Shown one piece after another: positions 11,335-19,678 of a stretch of 25,316 bases of DNA (position 1 is its first letter; each line of letters begins with the position of its first letter). The notes beneath the pieces were generated by a model. It was not told the DNA's origin. It saw nothing but the letters and a program-made list of their open reading frames with translations, and searched no databases. This DNA is from Rozella allomycis CSF55 (Eukaryota; Rozellomycota): the NCBI GenBank assembly GCA_000442015.1, contig KE561132.1, positions 1 to 25,316 on the forward strand. The letters are read 5' to 3'. A program made the translations under genes and the position numbers.

Positions 11335-11403
11335 TTAGTAAATTCCAAATTTTAGACTGGGTGTTCAAAAGTAACCAAGGCGATACATTCCATTCTCAAA
11401 TCG
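11335..11403. promoter_or_regulatory. 69-bp divergent spacer between GRAMD1 and unknown gene
   Basis: A short gap between two divergent start codons; it must hold at least part of both promoters. No specific motif recognised. Confidence 0.35.
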
Positions 11404-11818
11404 ATGAAGGAAAAAATATATTCGCATGTTCCATCTAATCATCCCATATGGCTACACTATCCTGAAATTCGGGTACGTGAAGTGGACCAAAGTGTGCAAC
11501 ACGAAGTATCAAACTCATCCAAATTCCACTATGACCATGAAAGAGTCATTCTAAGGAGTATGTTACCCCAAAACGATTGGAACAAGTTATTAAATAATGA
11601 TATACAAAACATACTACAAAAGGTTGGACCATCAAGAAACTTAACATTAGAAACAAAAAGGTGCCGACACTATGTTCTGTTCTTTTCAAACCCAAGAATT
11701 TTTAAAAAGCATTGAAAACAAGGAAAAAAATATGATATCTGAAGTTGTTAAACGGGATTTCGGGGAGCCAAGTTTGAGGCCATATAGAGATCAATTTAGA
11801 CATGAAGGCGAATTGTAA
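11404..11818 (+). CDS. Unknown 128-aa protein, 2 exons
   Basis: I do not recognise this protein. A single 28-nt intron (11623-11650 region, starting GTTGG and ending TTAG) joins an exon ending NDIQNILQK to one beginning KQKGADTMF and gives exactly 129 codons. The product is hydrophilic and charged, with no signal peptide or membrane segment, and ends RPYRDQFRHEGEL. The correct length after splicing and the intron typical of neighbouring genes support a real gene. Head-to-head with GRAMD1 (69 bp) and tail-to-tail with the SpoU methyltransferase (81 bp). Confidence 0.65.
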
Positions 11819-11899
11819 TTTGATAAAAAAAATTTAAAGAAGGCTTTTTTCTGAAGCCATGAATGCAATAAAACATCGAGTCTCCAAATAAATTGTTTA

Positions 11900-12766
11900 C
11901 TAAAGTGATATACATTTTGGGGCAATTAACTTTAACGCATTAAATATTCATTGAAACCTTGTTTAAAAAGCCTGTTTGATGGATATTAAAAAGTATTTCC
12001 TCGCTTTTGTCTCCGTATTCTCCAATTGACACCACAGTTTTATGCCTGCCTTTTTCAGGAATACATGTAAATGGATTTCTTGATTCTAAGACCTTCCATC
12101 CTTTCATACGCAGGCTGTGTTCTATATTGACATCATTCCCAATTAGCAATAAAGGGATTCGCATTAAAGCTCCAGAGGATCCCTTAATGCAACGGAAGTT
12201 TAAGGGGAACACAAAGTCTGTTAATGTTTCAGAGTCAAGAAAATTTATGGAAAATGGAAGTTGCCAGATAATTCCATCGAAACCAAGCGCTACAGAAGTT
12301 CTACAAAGTGACCCAAGATCTCCTAATAATTATCGCAAAGTATATACAAATTACTAGGATCTTTTTCTTGGAGATTTATTCCTTTAAATAAAACCAATCG
12401 TTTTCCGAAGCTTTTTATGGAATCAAAGTATTCATTTTCGCTTAATGTTACATTTCTTGTTTCACTCAAAGCAAATAACAGCTCCGCATTAGAATGTTCT
12501 CCCTGCAAATATTTTAAGACGGTTTGGTCTGCAATTGGAAACGACGGATATTTTTCAATAATGCTTTTCCATAAAATTTCATGTTTCTTTAGTCGTAAAC
12601 ACATAGGACTTACCTTTTGCTTAGTTTTATGTGAAAAATAGAAAACTCCCTTTACGTGCTCACTATTTTCCTTAATGATTTTATATGAATTAAATATAAC
12701 AAAATTGTTTCTCATGAACATTTTAAAACCATTATTGAGGCTTTCGAGGGTTAAAAATTTGTCCAT
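11900..12766 (-). CDS. SpoU (TrmH)-family RNA 2'-O-methyltransferase, probably mitochondrial rRNA type
   Basis: SPOUT-fold enzyme methylating ribose in RNA; MRM1/MRM3-like is likely. Seen: LVLFKGINLQEKDPRDLG followed by SLCRTSVALGFDGIIW, equal to family motif 1 (DPxNLGxxxRTA), IKGSSGALMRIP (SxGA motif) and VVSIGEYGDKSEEI (family motif 2, normally IGNEGxGL). Introns: a 27-nt GT-AG one near 12584-12610 that keeps the frame open, a 32-nt one, and a 28-nt one near the end, giving 260 codons. The last family motif (SLNVSVA) is not found in frame; the protein ends KLIAPKCISL, so the C-terminus is uncertain or degenerate. An upstream exon starting at 12877 (MNTRNSISAFYIKPEIS), joined by a 54-nt intron, would add a presequence. 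Confidence 0.72.
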
Positions 12767-13096
12767 GAATTCCTATTTTGGAAAGTTAAAATATCAATTT
12801 AGTCCAGCAACTCAACGATTACTTACAGAAATTTCAGGCTTTATGTAAAAAGCTGAAATCGAATTCCTCGTGTTCATTCCTTTGCGGTAAGGGATAAATA
12901 TTTTATGCTTGATTTCATTTTAAACATTTTATTGAGGTTTAAAAAACAATAAATAAAGTCAAAAAAATGATAATTTCCGCATCGGGGAATCGAACCCCGG
13001 CCTTTGCGGTGAAAGCGCAAAANTTGTCGTCTTTTTTACTAATTAAAAAAAAATCGATAATTCGCAATTTCTCACGTGATTTCATAATCTGATCTA
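12767..13096. other. Intergenic region containing tRNA-Glu remnant and contig join
   Basis: Apart from the tRNA-Glu half and the possible upstream exon of the methyltransferase (to 12877), I see only AT-rich sequence. A CACGTG hexamer lies at 13073-13078, about 20 bp before the next start codon; a regulatory role is speculative. Confidence 0.5.
12976..13022 (-). tRNA. 3' half of tRNA-Glu (anticodon TTC), cut by assembly join
   Basis: On the minus strand the sequence gives an anticodon arm TTGCG-CTTTCAC-CGCAA with anticodon TTC, a variable region, a T arm CGGGG-TTCGATT-CCCCG and the 3' acceptor strand ATGCGGA (without CCA). The matching 5' acceptor TCCGCAT and the D arm are missing because the sequence runs into the N at 13023. 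The gene itself is probably intact in the organism; the break is an assembly feature. Confidence 0.85.
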
Positions 13097-13915
13097 ATGA
13101 TGGTTGATCTTCAGCATTGTACAAATCCATTCAAATGCACGGCTTCACAAAGTCTTGTGTGCGATTATCAGCGAGCCATCAATTATCTGAGCTGTTTCCA
13201 TTCCTCCATCGATAATGCTTATCCAAAGATCGACTCCGACGAACAAAATGGGAAGAAGTCTAAGCAATCAGTGAAGAAACATCGAAAGAAACCAAATATA
13301 AACAGGTTTCACATCAAAAGCTTCTCCGATGTAATGATGCTGAAATGCAAAATAACCAAATGCAAGATAAATACATCCCCATGGAGGACTATTCTTGTAC
13401 CTGATACATTTACTTTTGGACAATTGCATGAATTGCTGATCATTTTGTTTGACTGGGATCCCGATATTAACCATAGGTTTCTTCATGGAGACGACCGAAA
13501 TTCAAAGGCACCCAGTAATAACGAGATCACGAATGATGAAGATCAATCTAAAATAAAGGAACATTTCATTCGCAACAATGTGATGTTTTATGAAATTGAT
13601 GAAAGTAGGGTCAACGTTCTAATCAAGTTGGAAAACAGTAGCATACCAGCCGAACAGGGTGTATTCTACCCAATTGTTTTGAGAGGAAAAGGTGTGATGA
13701 ATTTCGACAATAATGAATATGAAAGTGGCAGAAAAAGTCACAACATGAATCGAATGGATAAGAATAAATTGAATGGTCGAATTAGAAAGCGATTTGGAAA
13801 AAGATATATAAAAACTATATCGGATGATGAAAATGAAGATTCTGAGAATGAGACTGAGATGGATCAATGTTATGAATACTTTGATGTGGATGCATTCATT
13901 AATGATAAAAAATAA
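13097..13915 (+). CDS. PRiA4_ORF3-like domain protein, intronless
   Basis: The 272-aa frame carries a domain resembling the plasmid pRiA4b ORF-3 family (PF07929), which is common in bacteria and scattered in eukaryotes; molecular function is unknown. Seen from about residue 92: LKCKITKCKINTSPWRTILV (family: L..V.P.IWR.I.VP), FTFGQLHELLIILFDWD (family: L..LH..I...F.W), then VLIKLE and FYPIVLRGKGVMNF (family: YP....G.ga.P). The N-terminal 90 residues contain a Lys-rich patch and two CxxxxxxxC-like spacings; the C-terminus is basic then acidic (DDENEDSENETEMD). Either Met at 13097 or 13100 could start. PLAA follows on the same strand after the duplicated join region. Domain call rests on motif reading only. 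Confidence 0.68.
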   Translation: MMVDLQHCTNPFKCTASQSLVCDYQRAINYLSCFHSSIDNAYPKIDSDEQNGKKSKQSVKKHRKKPNINRFHIKSFSDVMMLKCKITKCKINTSPWRTILVPDTFTFGQLHELLIILFDWDPDINHRFLHGDDRNSKAPSNNEITNDEDQSKIKEHFIRNNVMFYEIDESRVNVLIKLENSSIPAEQGVFYPIVLRGKGVMNFDNNEYESGRKSHNMNRMDKNKLNGRIRKRFGKRYIKTISDDENEDSENETEMDQCYEYFDVDAFINDKK

Positions 13916-14034
13916 ATATTATTTAAGGCCTTAATTTAATAATTTCATTTTGTCTCTGTCCTCTGTCATTATTTCACTCATCATTGCTTATCAGCCACAT
14001 TGTTCAGGTTTAATGCAAAACTACAAACTCAGTT
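13597..14034 (+). repeat. First copy of ~438-bp sequence present twice around N at 14035
   Basis: Holds the 3' third of the PRiA4_ORF3-like gene, its 3' flank and the first 22 bp of PLAA (start codon at 14013), then stops at N 14035. It recurs at 14036-14474 offset by 439-440 bp, nearly identical in coding sequence but with differences in the flank after the stop codon. Best read as the end of one contig. Confidence 0.85.
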
Positions 14035-14035
14035 N

Positions 14036-14474
14036 CGATGAAAAGAGGGTTAGCGTTCTAATCAAGTTGGAAAACAGTAGCATACCAGCCGAACAGGGTG
14101 TATTCTACCCAATTGTTTTGAGAGGAAAAGGTGTGATGAATTTCGACAATAATGAATATGAAAGTGGCAGAAAAAGTCACAACATGAATCGAATGGATAA
14201 GAATAAATTGAATGGTCGAATTAGAAAGCGATTTGGAAAAAGATATATAAAAACTATATCGGATGATGAAAATGAAGATTCTGAGAATGAGACTGAGATG
14301 GATCAATGTTATGAATACTTTGATGTGGATGCATTCATTAATGATAAAAAATAAATATTATTTAAGGCCATAATTTATGACTCTTTATTCTGTCTCTGTC
14401 CTCTGTCATTATTTCACTCATCACTGCTTATCAGCCACATTGTTCAGGATTAATGCAAAACTACAAACTCAGTT
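14036..14474 (+). repeat. Second copy of the overlap; contains gene fragment, not a second gene
   Basis: Repeats the tail of the PRiA4_ORF3-like gene (14041-14354, without its first two thirds) and then the true PLAA start. It begins immediately after the N. A duplicated fragment ending exactly at a join is what two overlapping contigs, left unmerged because of allelic differences, would give. Confidence 0.85.
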
Positions 14475-16732
14475 GTGAACTCCATGGACATTCGCAGGAT
14501 GTAATATGACTAAAATAGCTGTTATAGATTAAAGCAATATCAGCAGTCAAAGACGTTATATTAACAGCTTCAAGAGATAAGTCGGTTATTTCATGGGACA
14601 TAAGAAACAAGCAGCCATATAAATGCTTTAAAGGACATTCAAATTATGTAAATAGCTTAGCGGTTGTAAATCATGCCGATTTCGGTGGTATAATTTATTT
14701 ATCTTTGTGATAGACTTAATTTTAAGTGGTGGAAGTGATAAAATAGTATACGGTTATTCTGTGGAAGGGATGGAAGAAGAGCCTATAATAACTCTGGTTG
14801 GACATGAGAGTAATGTTTGTTCTATTGATGTTTCAATTAACGGATTAATTGTGACTGGATCGTGGGATAAGTAAGGAACAATAGCAATTTATATTGTAGA
14901 ACAGCCAAAGTATGGAAAGATTTTGTATGTGTAGCGACATTGAAAGGTCATGAACAAGCTGTGTGGGCCGTTAAATTCTACAAGAGTGATATCATTACTG
15001 GTAAATACAAGTTTCAAAGATTATAGCGTCTGCTGATAAAACTATAAAGATTTGGAGAGATGGGAACTGTGTAAGAACAATGACAGGCCATAAGGACTGT
15101 GTTAGAGGATTGGCTATTGATCATAATGGGAATTTGATTTCATGTGGAAATGATGGATTGATATTAGTTTGGGATATTTCAAGTGGAGAAGTTTTGAGAG
15201 AATTATCAGGCCATAATTCTTTTATTTACTCGATTGCTGTTTGTGAAGGAGGTGAATTGGTGTCTGTAGGTGAAGATAGAAGTATAAAGATTTGGTCTGG
15301 TAACTTTCTTTATATGATTACATAAAGATTACGAATGTGTTCAATCAATTGCATATCCAGCATTATCTATTTGGTGTGTTTATCCATTGGAAAATGGAGA
15401 TTTCATCGTTGGTGGAAGTGATTGTATTGCCAGGGTATTTACAAAGTCTATTGAAAGAATTGGCGATGAAGAATTAATAAAAGGATTTGATGAAAAGGTT
15501 TCAAACACCCAATTGCCATCCAACATGATTGGTGATGTGAATAAAGAAAAACTTCAAGGAAAAGAAGGATTAGCAGAAGGAGGAAATAAAATTGGCCAAG
15601 TTAAAATGATCAAAAACGGAAACAACGTTGAAGCCTATCAATGGGATGGAAATGATTGGATTAAAGTTGGAGACGTTGTGGACGCCGTTGGCTCAAACAG
15701 AAAACAACTCTTCAATGGAAAGGAATACGATTATGTTTTTGACGTTGATATTGCTGATGGTGTTGTTTTAAAACTTCCATTCAATGCAAACGAAAATCCC
15801 TACATGGCTGCGCAAAAGTTTATTGAAGACAATGATTTGAGTCAATCGTATCTAGACCAAGTTGCTGATTTCATAATAAAAAATACAAATGGAATTTCCT
15901 TTGATTCCCAAAATTACTCAAACGATCCCCTCACTGGAGGATCAAGGTACATTCCTGGACCACCAAATTCATACAATTCAACTACAACAGTTAAGAAACA
16001 ATTTTCAGCGTCAAAACAATTAAACTTTTTTGAATCTGCAAATTTAGATGGAATCAAAAAGAAAATTCAACAATTCAATTCTGAATTCCTTCATTTAACG
16101 ACAAACGAAGAAAATCAACTTTCTGAAATTTACGAAATGATTGAAAAGAAAAATGCATCAGAATTTAATCAATTCGAATTAATTTATAAGTTTCTCGCTT
16201 TAGATCCTTCAAAAATATTTCCAATAATTGATTTACTCCGATTATTGGCATACTACAATGCAAATATCCCCACTGAAATATATGAAGATGTTTTTGACAT
16301 TGCAAACAGTTCTGACATAAACAGAATGCTGTCTTTAAGGCTAATTGTTAATTCCTTTAAAGGTGACTTATGGACCAATTTCCTTCCTCATGCCAAAAAG
16401 ATAATTTGCTTTTCCCAATCAACGTCAAACAATAATTTAAATCAAGCTATATCCTTTACACTTTTAAAGTAAGATTTTTCACATGATGTTATAAAAGTTA
16501 TTCCATCAATGGCTCTGTTATTCACGCTCCAATGCTACTAGATATTCTTAAATTTATAATCAATACTTTTCAAGTGAACGAAGATTTATTTGTAAATTGT
16601 CTGCAATCTTTGGGCACTCTTATCGATAGAAGGATGGTTGACCGCACAGTTTTAAATGACATAAACTTGTCTAGGATAAGCACTACTTCTAAGATTCAAG
16701 AATTAATATCAGAAATAAAGTTACTTTCGTAA
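14453..16732 (+). CDS. PLAA: Phospholipase A2-activating protein (ubiquitin-binding p97/VCP cofactor), 7 exons
   Basis: PLAA (yeast Doa1/Ufd3) binds ubiquitin and the AAA ATPase p97/VCP in ubiquitin recycling and membrane-protein sorting. Six introns of 26-29 nt (first 14501-14527) leave exactly 704 codons (703 aa). Seen: seven WD40 blades (SRDKSVISWDI, GGSDKIVYGYS, GSWDKTAKVWKD, SADKTIKIWRDG, GNDGLILVWDIS, GEDRSIKIWSD, GGSDCIARVFTK), the PFU ubiquitin-binding domain (YVFDVDIADGVVLKLPFN, ANENPYMAAQKFIEDNDLSQ) and a PUL armadillo-like p97-binding domain (LNFFESANLDGIKKKI to the C-terminus). All three family modules are present in canonical order. Its start codon also appears at 14013 in the duplicated contig end. 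Confidence 0.95.
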
Positions 16733-16801
16733 TTTAATATATTTCCATTTTAACCGTAAGTATTTACATTCAATCTATTTTAATACACGATCTAAGCCAC
16801 G

Positions 16802-18132
16802 ATGAAAACGTACTTGCTTCTCATATTTTTTGCGACTTTAACTCTTGCAGAAATACAACCCCTCAAAGAATGCTTAGCTTCTAACAACATAGAAATTCCT
16901 AATCCCGTTGACGGTCAAATCATTCCTCATCCTTTAGATATCACTGAAGAATTATGGACTGAAATAACAGCAAAATGTGAAAAATCGATTGCTTTATCTG
17001 ATTTTGGAGACCCAGACACCTATTTGTCAACTATAAACCACAAAGTACCAAAGGCTTTAAGAGAAGGACTCATTAGAGTGCTTGAAAATCTATATGAAGA
17101 CAAGGAAGCTTTCCAGCAAAGGGTATCCAATATGTCAAAAAATATATTCAATACATTTATTAGGCAAAGATTAGCAACATCAAAAAGTCTCACGGAGCAA
17201 ATAATCAATGAAGCTGAGCAGTTCATTAATGTAGATTCTGTTCCTTCTGTTATCAATTTATTGCAAGGAACGCTCATGTCAAATAAACCTACCATTNTGA
17301 GCAAATAATCAATGAAGCTGAGCAGTTCATTAACGTAGATTCTGTTCCTTCTGTTATAAATTTATTGCAAGGAACGCTCATGTCAAATAAGCCTACCATT
17401 GGAGCCAATGAAAAGAAGATGTTGATTGAATTGGCAATGAAAGTTGCAAATAAAGACCAAAAGAAAATTTTAAAGGCTATAGAGGGTGAAAAAGTAGATG
17501 AACAACTTCAAACACAGCCAAGTGTGAACGCCGTAGAAGATGAACAAGTAACATCTACAAATGAAAATACACAAACACCGCCAAGCGTGAACGCGGTAGA
17601 AGATGAACAAGTACCTACAAATGAAAATACACATTCTACTCAAAACGTAAATGGCGATGAATCGGGACCTGATGCAAAACCGCCTACTCTGGAACAGAAT
17701 TCTGGAAACGCAGAAGAAAGTAGTGCAACACCACCTCCTGCTAGAGATGATGAACTGGCTGTAAATACACCTCCCGTTCAAAACACTGGAACCGATAATA
17801 CTGGAACTAATGCTGATGTTATTCAAGGTGAGGGGAAAGACAATAATAGCCTAAAACCAAAAAATAAGCCCACTATTAACAAGAAAGATGATGAAAAAAG
17901 TCCGAAATATCAGCCCAAAGATGAGACGAATCAGAAAGAAACCTTGTATATTTGTCATATATGCAAAAACAAACTCATTATTGACAATGTTGAGCCACCC
18001 AAAAATAATATTCATTTGCTTCCTTTCTTTATTGGGGGAGTCGGAGTGGCTGCCATGATGGGTGGTGTATCAGTGTATTATTTAAAGAAAAAGAAATTTG
18101 CATCACTCGCAAATGCAGAAATGAGCATTTAA
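16802..18132 (+). CDS. Secreted-domain single-pass membrane protein with tandem repeats, unknown; interrupted by a contig join
   Basis: I recognise no known family. N-terminal signal peptide (MKTYLLLIFFATLTLA), a helical ectodomain of about 190 residues, a Thr/Asn/Pro/Glu-rich stalk with a tandem repeat (SVNAVEDEQV twice), a CxxC pair (ICHICKNK), a transmembrane helix (LLPFFIGGVGVAAMMGGVSV) and a short basic tail (YYLKKKKF). The design is that of a type I surface protein. At N 17297 a 102-nt segment is repeated; removing the N, one base and the second copy restores a continuous 409-codon frame (408 aa), so the interruption is an assembly effect. No introns seen. It lies 69 bp after PLAA. Confidence 0.72.
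17195..17400 (+). repeat. 102-bp uncollapsed overlap flanking N at 17297
   Basis: Segment 17195-17296 recurs as 17299-17400 with three substitutions (about 3%). The copies abut the single N. Reading through only one copy keeps the host frame open, which argues for an overlap artefact between allelic contigs. Confidence 0.85.
17512..17633 (+). repeat. Two-copy tandem repeat within the membrane protein stalk
   Basis: A unit of about 60 bp encodes QPSVNAVEDEQV..TNENTQ and recurs as PPSVNAVEDEQV..TNENTH. The second copy lacks three to six bases, in frame. It is a minisatellite-like expansion in a low-complexity stalk. Confidence 0.8.
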
Positions 18133-18183
18133 AAAGTCATGTTTCATGTATGTTGCATTTCTCTACAATAAACTCGCATTTTC

Positions 18184-18680
18184 TTATTTTATTATTTCAC
18201 CTTTAGCTTCTTTTTTCAAATCTTCCATAACTTGAGCCCCGTATTTAGCATAAATATCTCGCATTCGATACATCGCTGGTAAATCGTCCCTTAGATCCCA
18301 GACACACCCTACTGAAGTTGGATTCTCGTGATACAGTGACTCCATCACAAATTTTGGCTCTCCCTATTTAGATGAATTCTATATTAATACTGATTGTTGA
18401 TTTACAGACTGATAGAACTTTTTGAAGTTAAGGTCGCAGTATTCTTTGTCCACGTATCCGAATTGGTAGTAATATCTTATTATCCCAATAGGATCTTTAT
18501 ATAACGAATTAATTGATTTTCATTACTATAACACTTTATGGCTTGCTTCAAATAATCCAGTGCACCAATTTTCGCCATATTGTTCGGAGAGTAGCATGAA
18601 ATCGATACATTACTAATTTCCTTTATGTCCGCATCATTTGGTCGTAGTTCACAACTTGAATTTGGATCTTTGTCGGTCAT
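18184..18680 (-). CDS. Unknown 140-aa protein, 3 exons
   Basis: I do not recognise the family. Two introns (32 nt, after IKCY; 42 nt, after FYQS) leave exactly 141 codons. The product is soluble, with Cys residues, an aromatic stretch (IIRYYYQFGYVDKEYCDL) and a C-terminal segment VGCVWDLRDDLPAMYRM followed by RDIYAKYGAQVMEDLKKE. The 42-nt intron is the longest well-placed one in the window, so this junction is less sure. It diverges from the CoA-binding gene with only 30 bp between start codons and ends 51 bp from the membrane-protein stop. Confidence 0.6.
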
Positions 18681-18710
18681 GAAATTCAAAAAATTTCATA
18701 ATTGTTTGCC
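18681..18710. promoter_or_regulatory. 30-bp divergent spacer between two start codons
   Basis: The start codons at 18680 (minus) and 18711 (plus) are separated by 30 bp of AT-rich DNA. Both promoters and any 5' UTRs must overlap the opposite gene. An in-frame TTG at 18702 precedes the plus-strand ATG but is unlikely to be used. Confidence 0.5.
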
Positions 18711-19123
18711 ATGAACATTAACACGAAAATACAGCACTTTTTTAATGATAAGATTGCTTTTATCATAATAGGAGCTTCAAAAGATCCCTCTAAATACGGT
18801 CATAAAGTATTACAATGGTACAAAAATCAGAGAAAACCAGTTTTTGTTATTCACCCCAAAGAAAACGAAGTTTTGGGTGAGAAATGTTATAGAAGTATCA
18901 ACGAGATTCCAGTATCAGAAAATGAAATGCGTAAACTTGCTATTCACTTTATCACTCCTCCTGCAGTGTCGATCACATATCTCCAGATTGCTCGTGAAAA
19001 AGGCATTGAGTGGTTGTGGTGCCAGCCAGGAAGCGAATCGGCAGAAGTGATTGAAAAAGCAAAAACCCTGTCCCTTAAACTCTTACATTCCGGTCCTTGT
19101 GTGCTACGTGATGCTGACCATGC
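18711..19123 (+). CDS. CoA-binding-fold protein (CoA_binding_2 / YccU type), C-terminus cut at join
   Basis: Rossmann-like CoA-binding domain protein, widespread in bacteria, fungi and some animals; physiological role unclear. Seen: glycine-rich loop IIIGASKDPSKYGHKV (about residues 17-32), PVFVIHPKENEVLG, SINEIP, a strand and loop ITPPAVSITYL, WLWCQPGSES and the end GPCVLRDAD. Typical members end close to this point, so only a few residues are missing where the frame meets N 19124. Real start is ATG 18711. No introns in the visible part. Confidence 0.83.
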
Positions 19124-19133
19124 NGGCTCCTAT

Positions 19134-19158
19134 CAAATCAAATCAAATCAAATACAAA
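19134..19158 (+). repeat. Short CAAAT microsatellite
   Basis: Four to five consecutive CAAAT-like pentamers directly after the contig join at 19124. Confidence 0.8.
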
Positions 19159-19173
19159 TAGTTCCATCAAATA

Positions 19174-19206
19174 CAAGTCAAATAGTTGGCTTAACTATTT
19201 GACTTG
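19174..19206. repeat. Perfect 14-bp inverted repeat with 5-nt loop
   Basis: CAAGTCAAATAGTT (19174-19187), loop GGCTT, then its exact reverse complement AACTATTTGACTTG (19193-19206). It could be a transcript hairpin, or a foldback or terminal structure of a small element; context does not decide. Confidence 0.8.
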
Positions 19207-19210
19207 CTCG

Positions 19211-19243
19211 ATATTTGCAAATATTTGCAAATAGTTTGCAAAT
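19211..19243. repeat. Three tandem ATATTTGCAA decamers
   Basis: Two exact decamers and a third with one inserted base and a change (ATAGTTTGCAA). Each junction creates the palindrome ATTTGCAAAT, an octamer-like site. Adjacent to the hairpin. Confidence 0.75.
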
Positions 19244-19678
19244 ACTTACAAGCCACTGATACTGTTGATACATGTGTTTGAAAACCGTGAAGAGTGCTGA
19301 TGAGACTCACAGTGAAGTTTGTCATGCAAAAGTTGATGTTGCAATTGAAGAAAAAGGTGTTTGCGCTCGAAAAAAACTGTATAGTGAGTGCTTGTAGTAT
19401 CAATTACCATTTCTGAGAATGAGGTCGACACAACGCATTTTACATTATGCAAGGATAAATTCAAATACAACCCGCGTGTAACGTCGAACTTGTTAAAAAT
19501 TTTTAAGACCGAGCACCATAAGGCTTTCCAAAGGTCACAGGAGCAATGCGAAGGAGTTCTAGAGGTACATAGAGTAAGTNTTTTGTTTCAGGGTACTACT
19601 ATGTATAAATCAAAACGATATTTTGAACTTTAGCAATATCTAAAGCTTAAAAATTGACTTTTAGCCTTTAATCATTTA

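Larger units (their letters stand above)
19125..19678. other. Repeat-rich fragment between two joins plus upstream flank of next gene
   Basis: The 454-bp piece between N 19124 and N 19579 starts with CAAAT pentamers, a perfect hairpin and ATATTTGCAA decamers, followed by about 330 bp with short open frames on the plus strand (19272-19403; 19388 to the N). These look mildly protein-like (DVAIEEKGVCARKKL; KYNPRVTSNLLKIFKTEHHK) but I cannot join them by a convincing intron or name a family. It could be the end of a dispersed element. 19580-19678 is AT-rich flank with nothing specific. Confidence 0.45.

Noticed and set aside
12301-12360. Reading NLYILCDNY as part of the SpoU domain start
   Set aside because: It breaks frame with the following DLGSLCRT; removing it as a 32-nt intron gives the family motif KDPRDLGSLCRT.
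14041-14354. Second, truncated PRiA4_ORF3-like gene
   Set aside because: Abuts an N and repeats the adjacent contig end; treated as an unmerged overlap rather than a paralogue.
17470-17826. Minus-strand frame with repeats opposite the membrane protein
   Set aside because: Antisense shadow of the repeat stalk; no start context, family or splice support.
19294-19325. Hammerhead-ribozyme-like CTGATGAG followed by a short stem and GAA
   Set aside because: The required CGAAA core and flanking helices I and III are not present.
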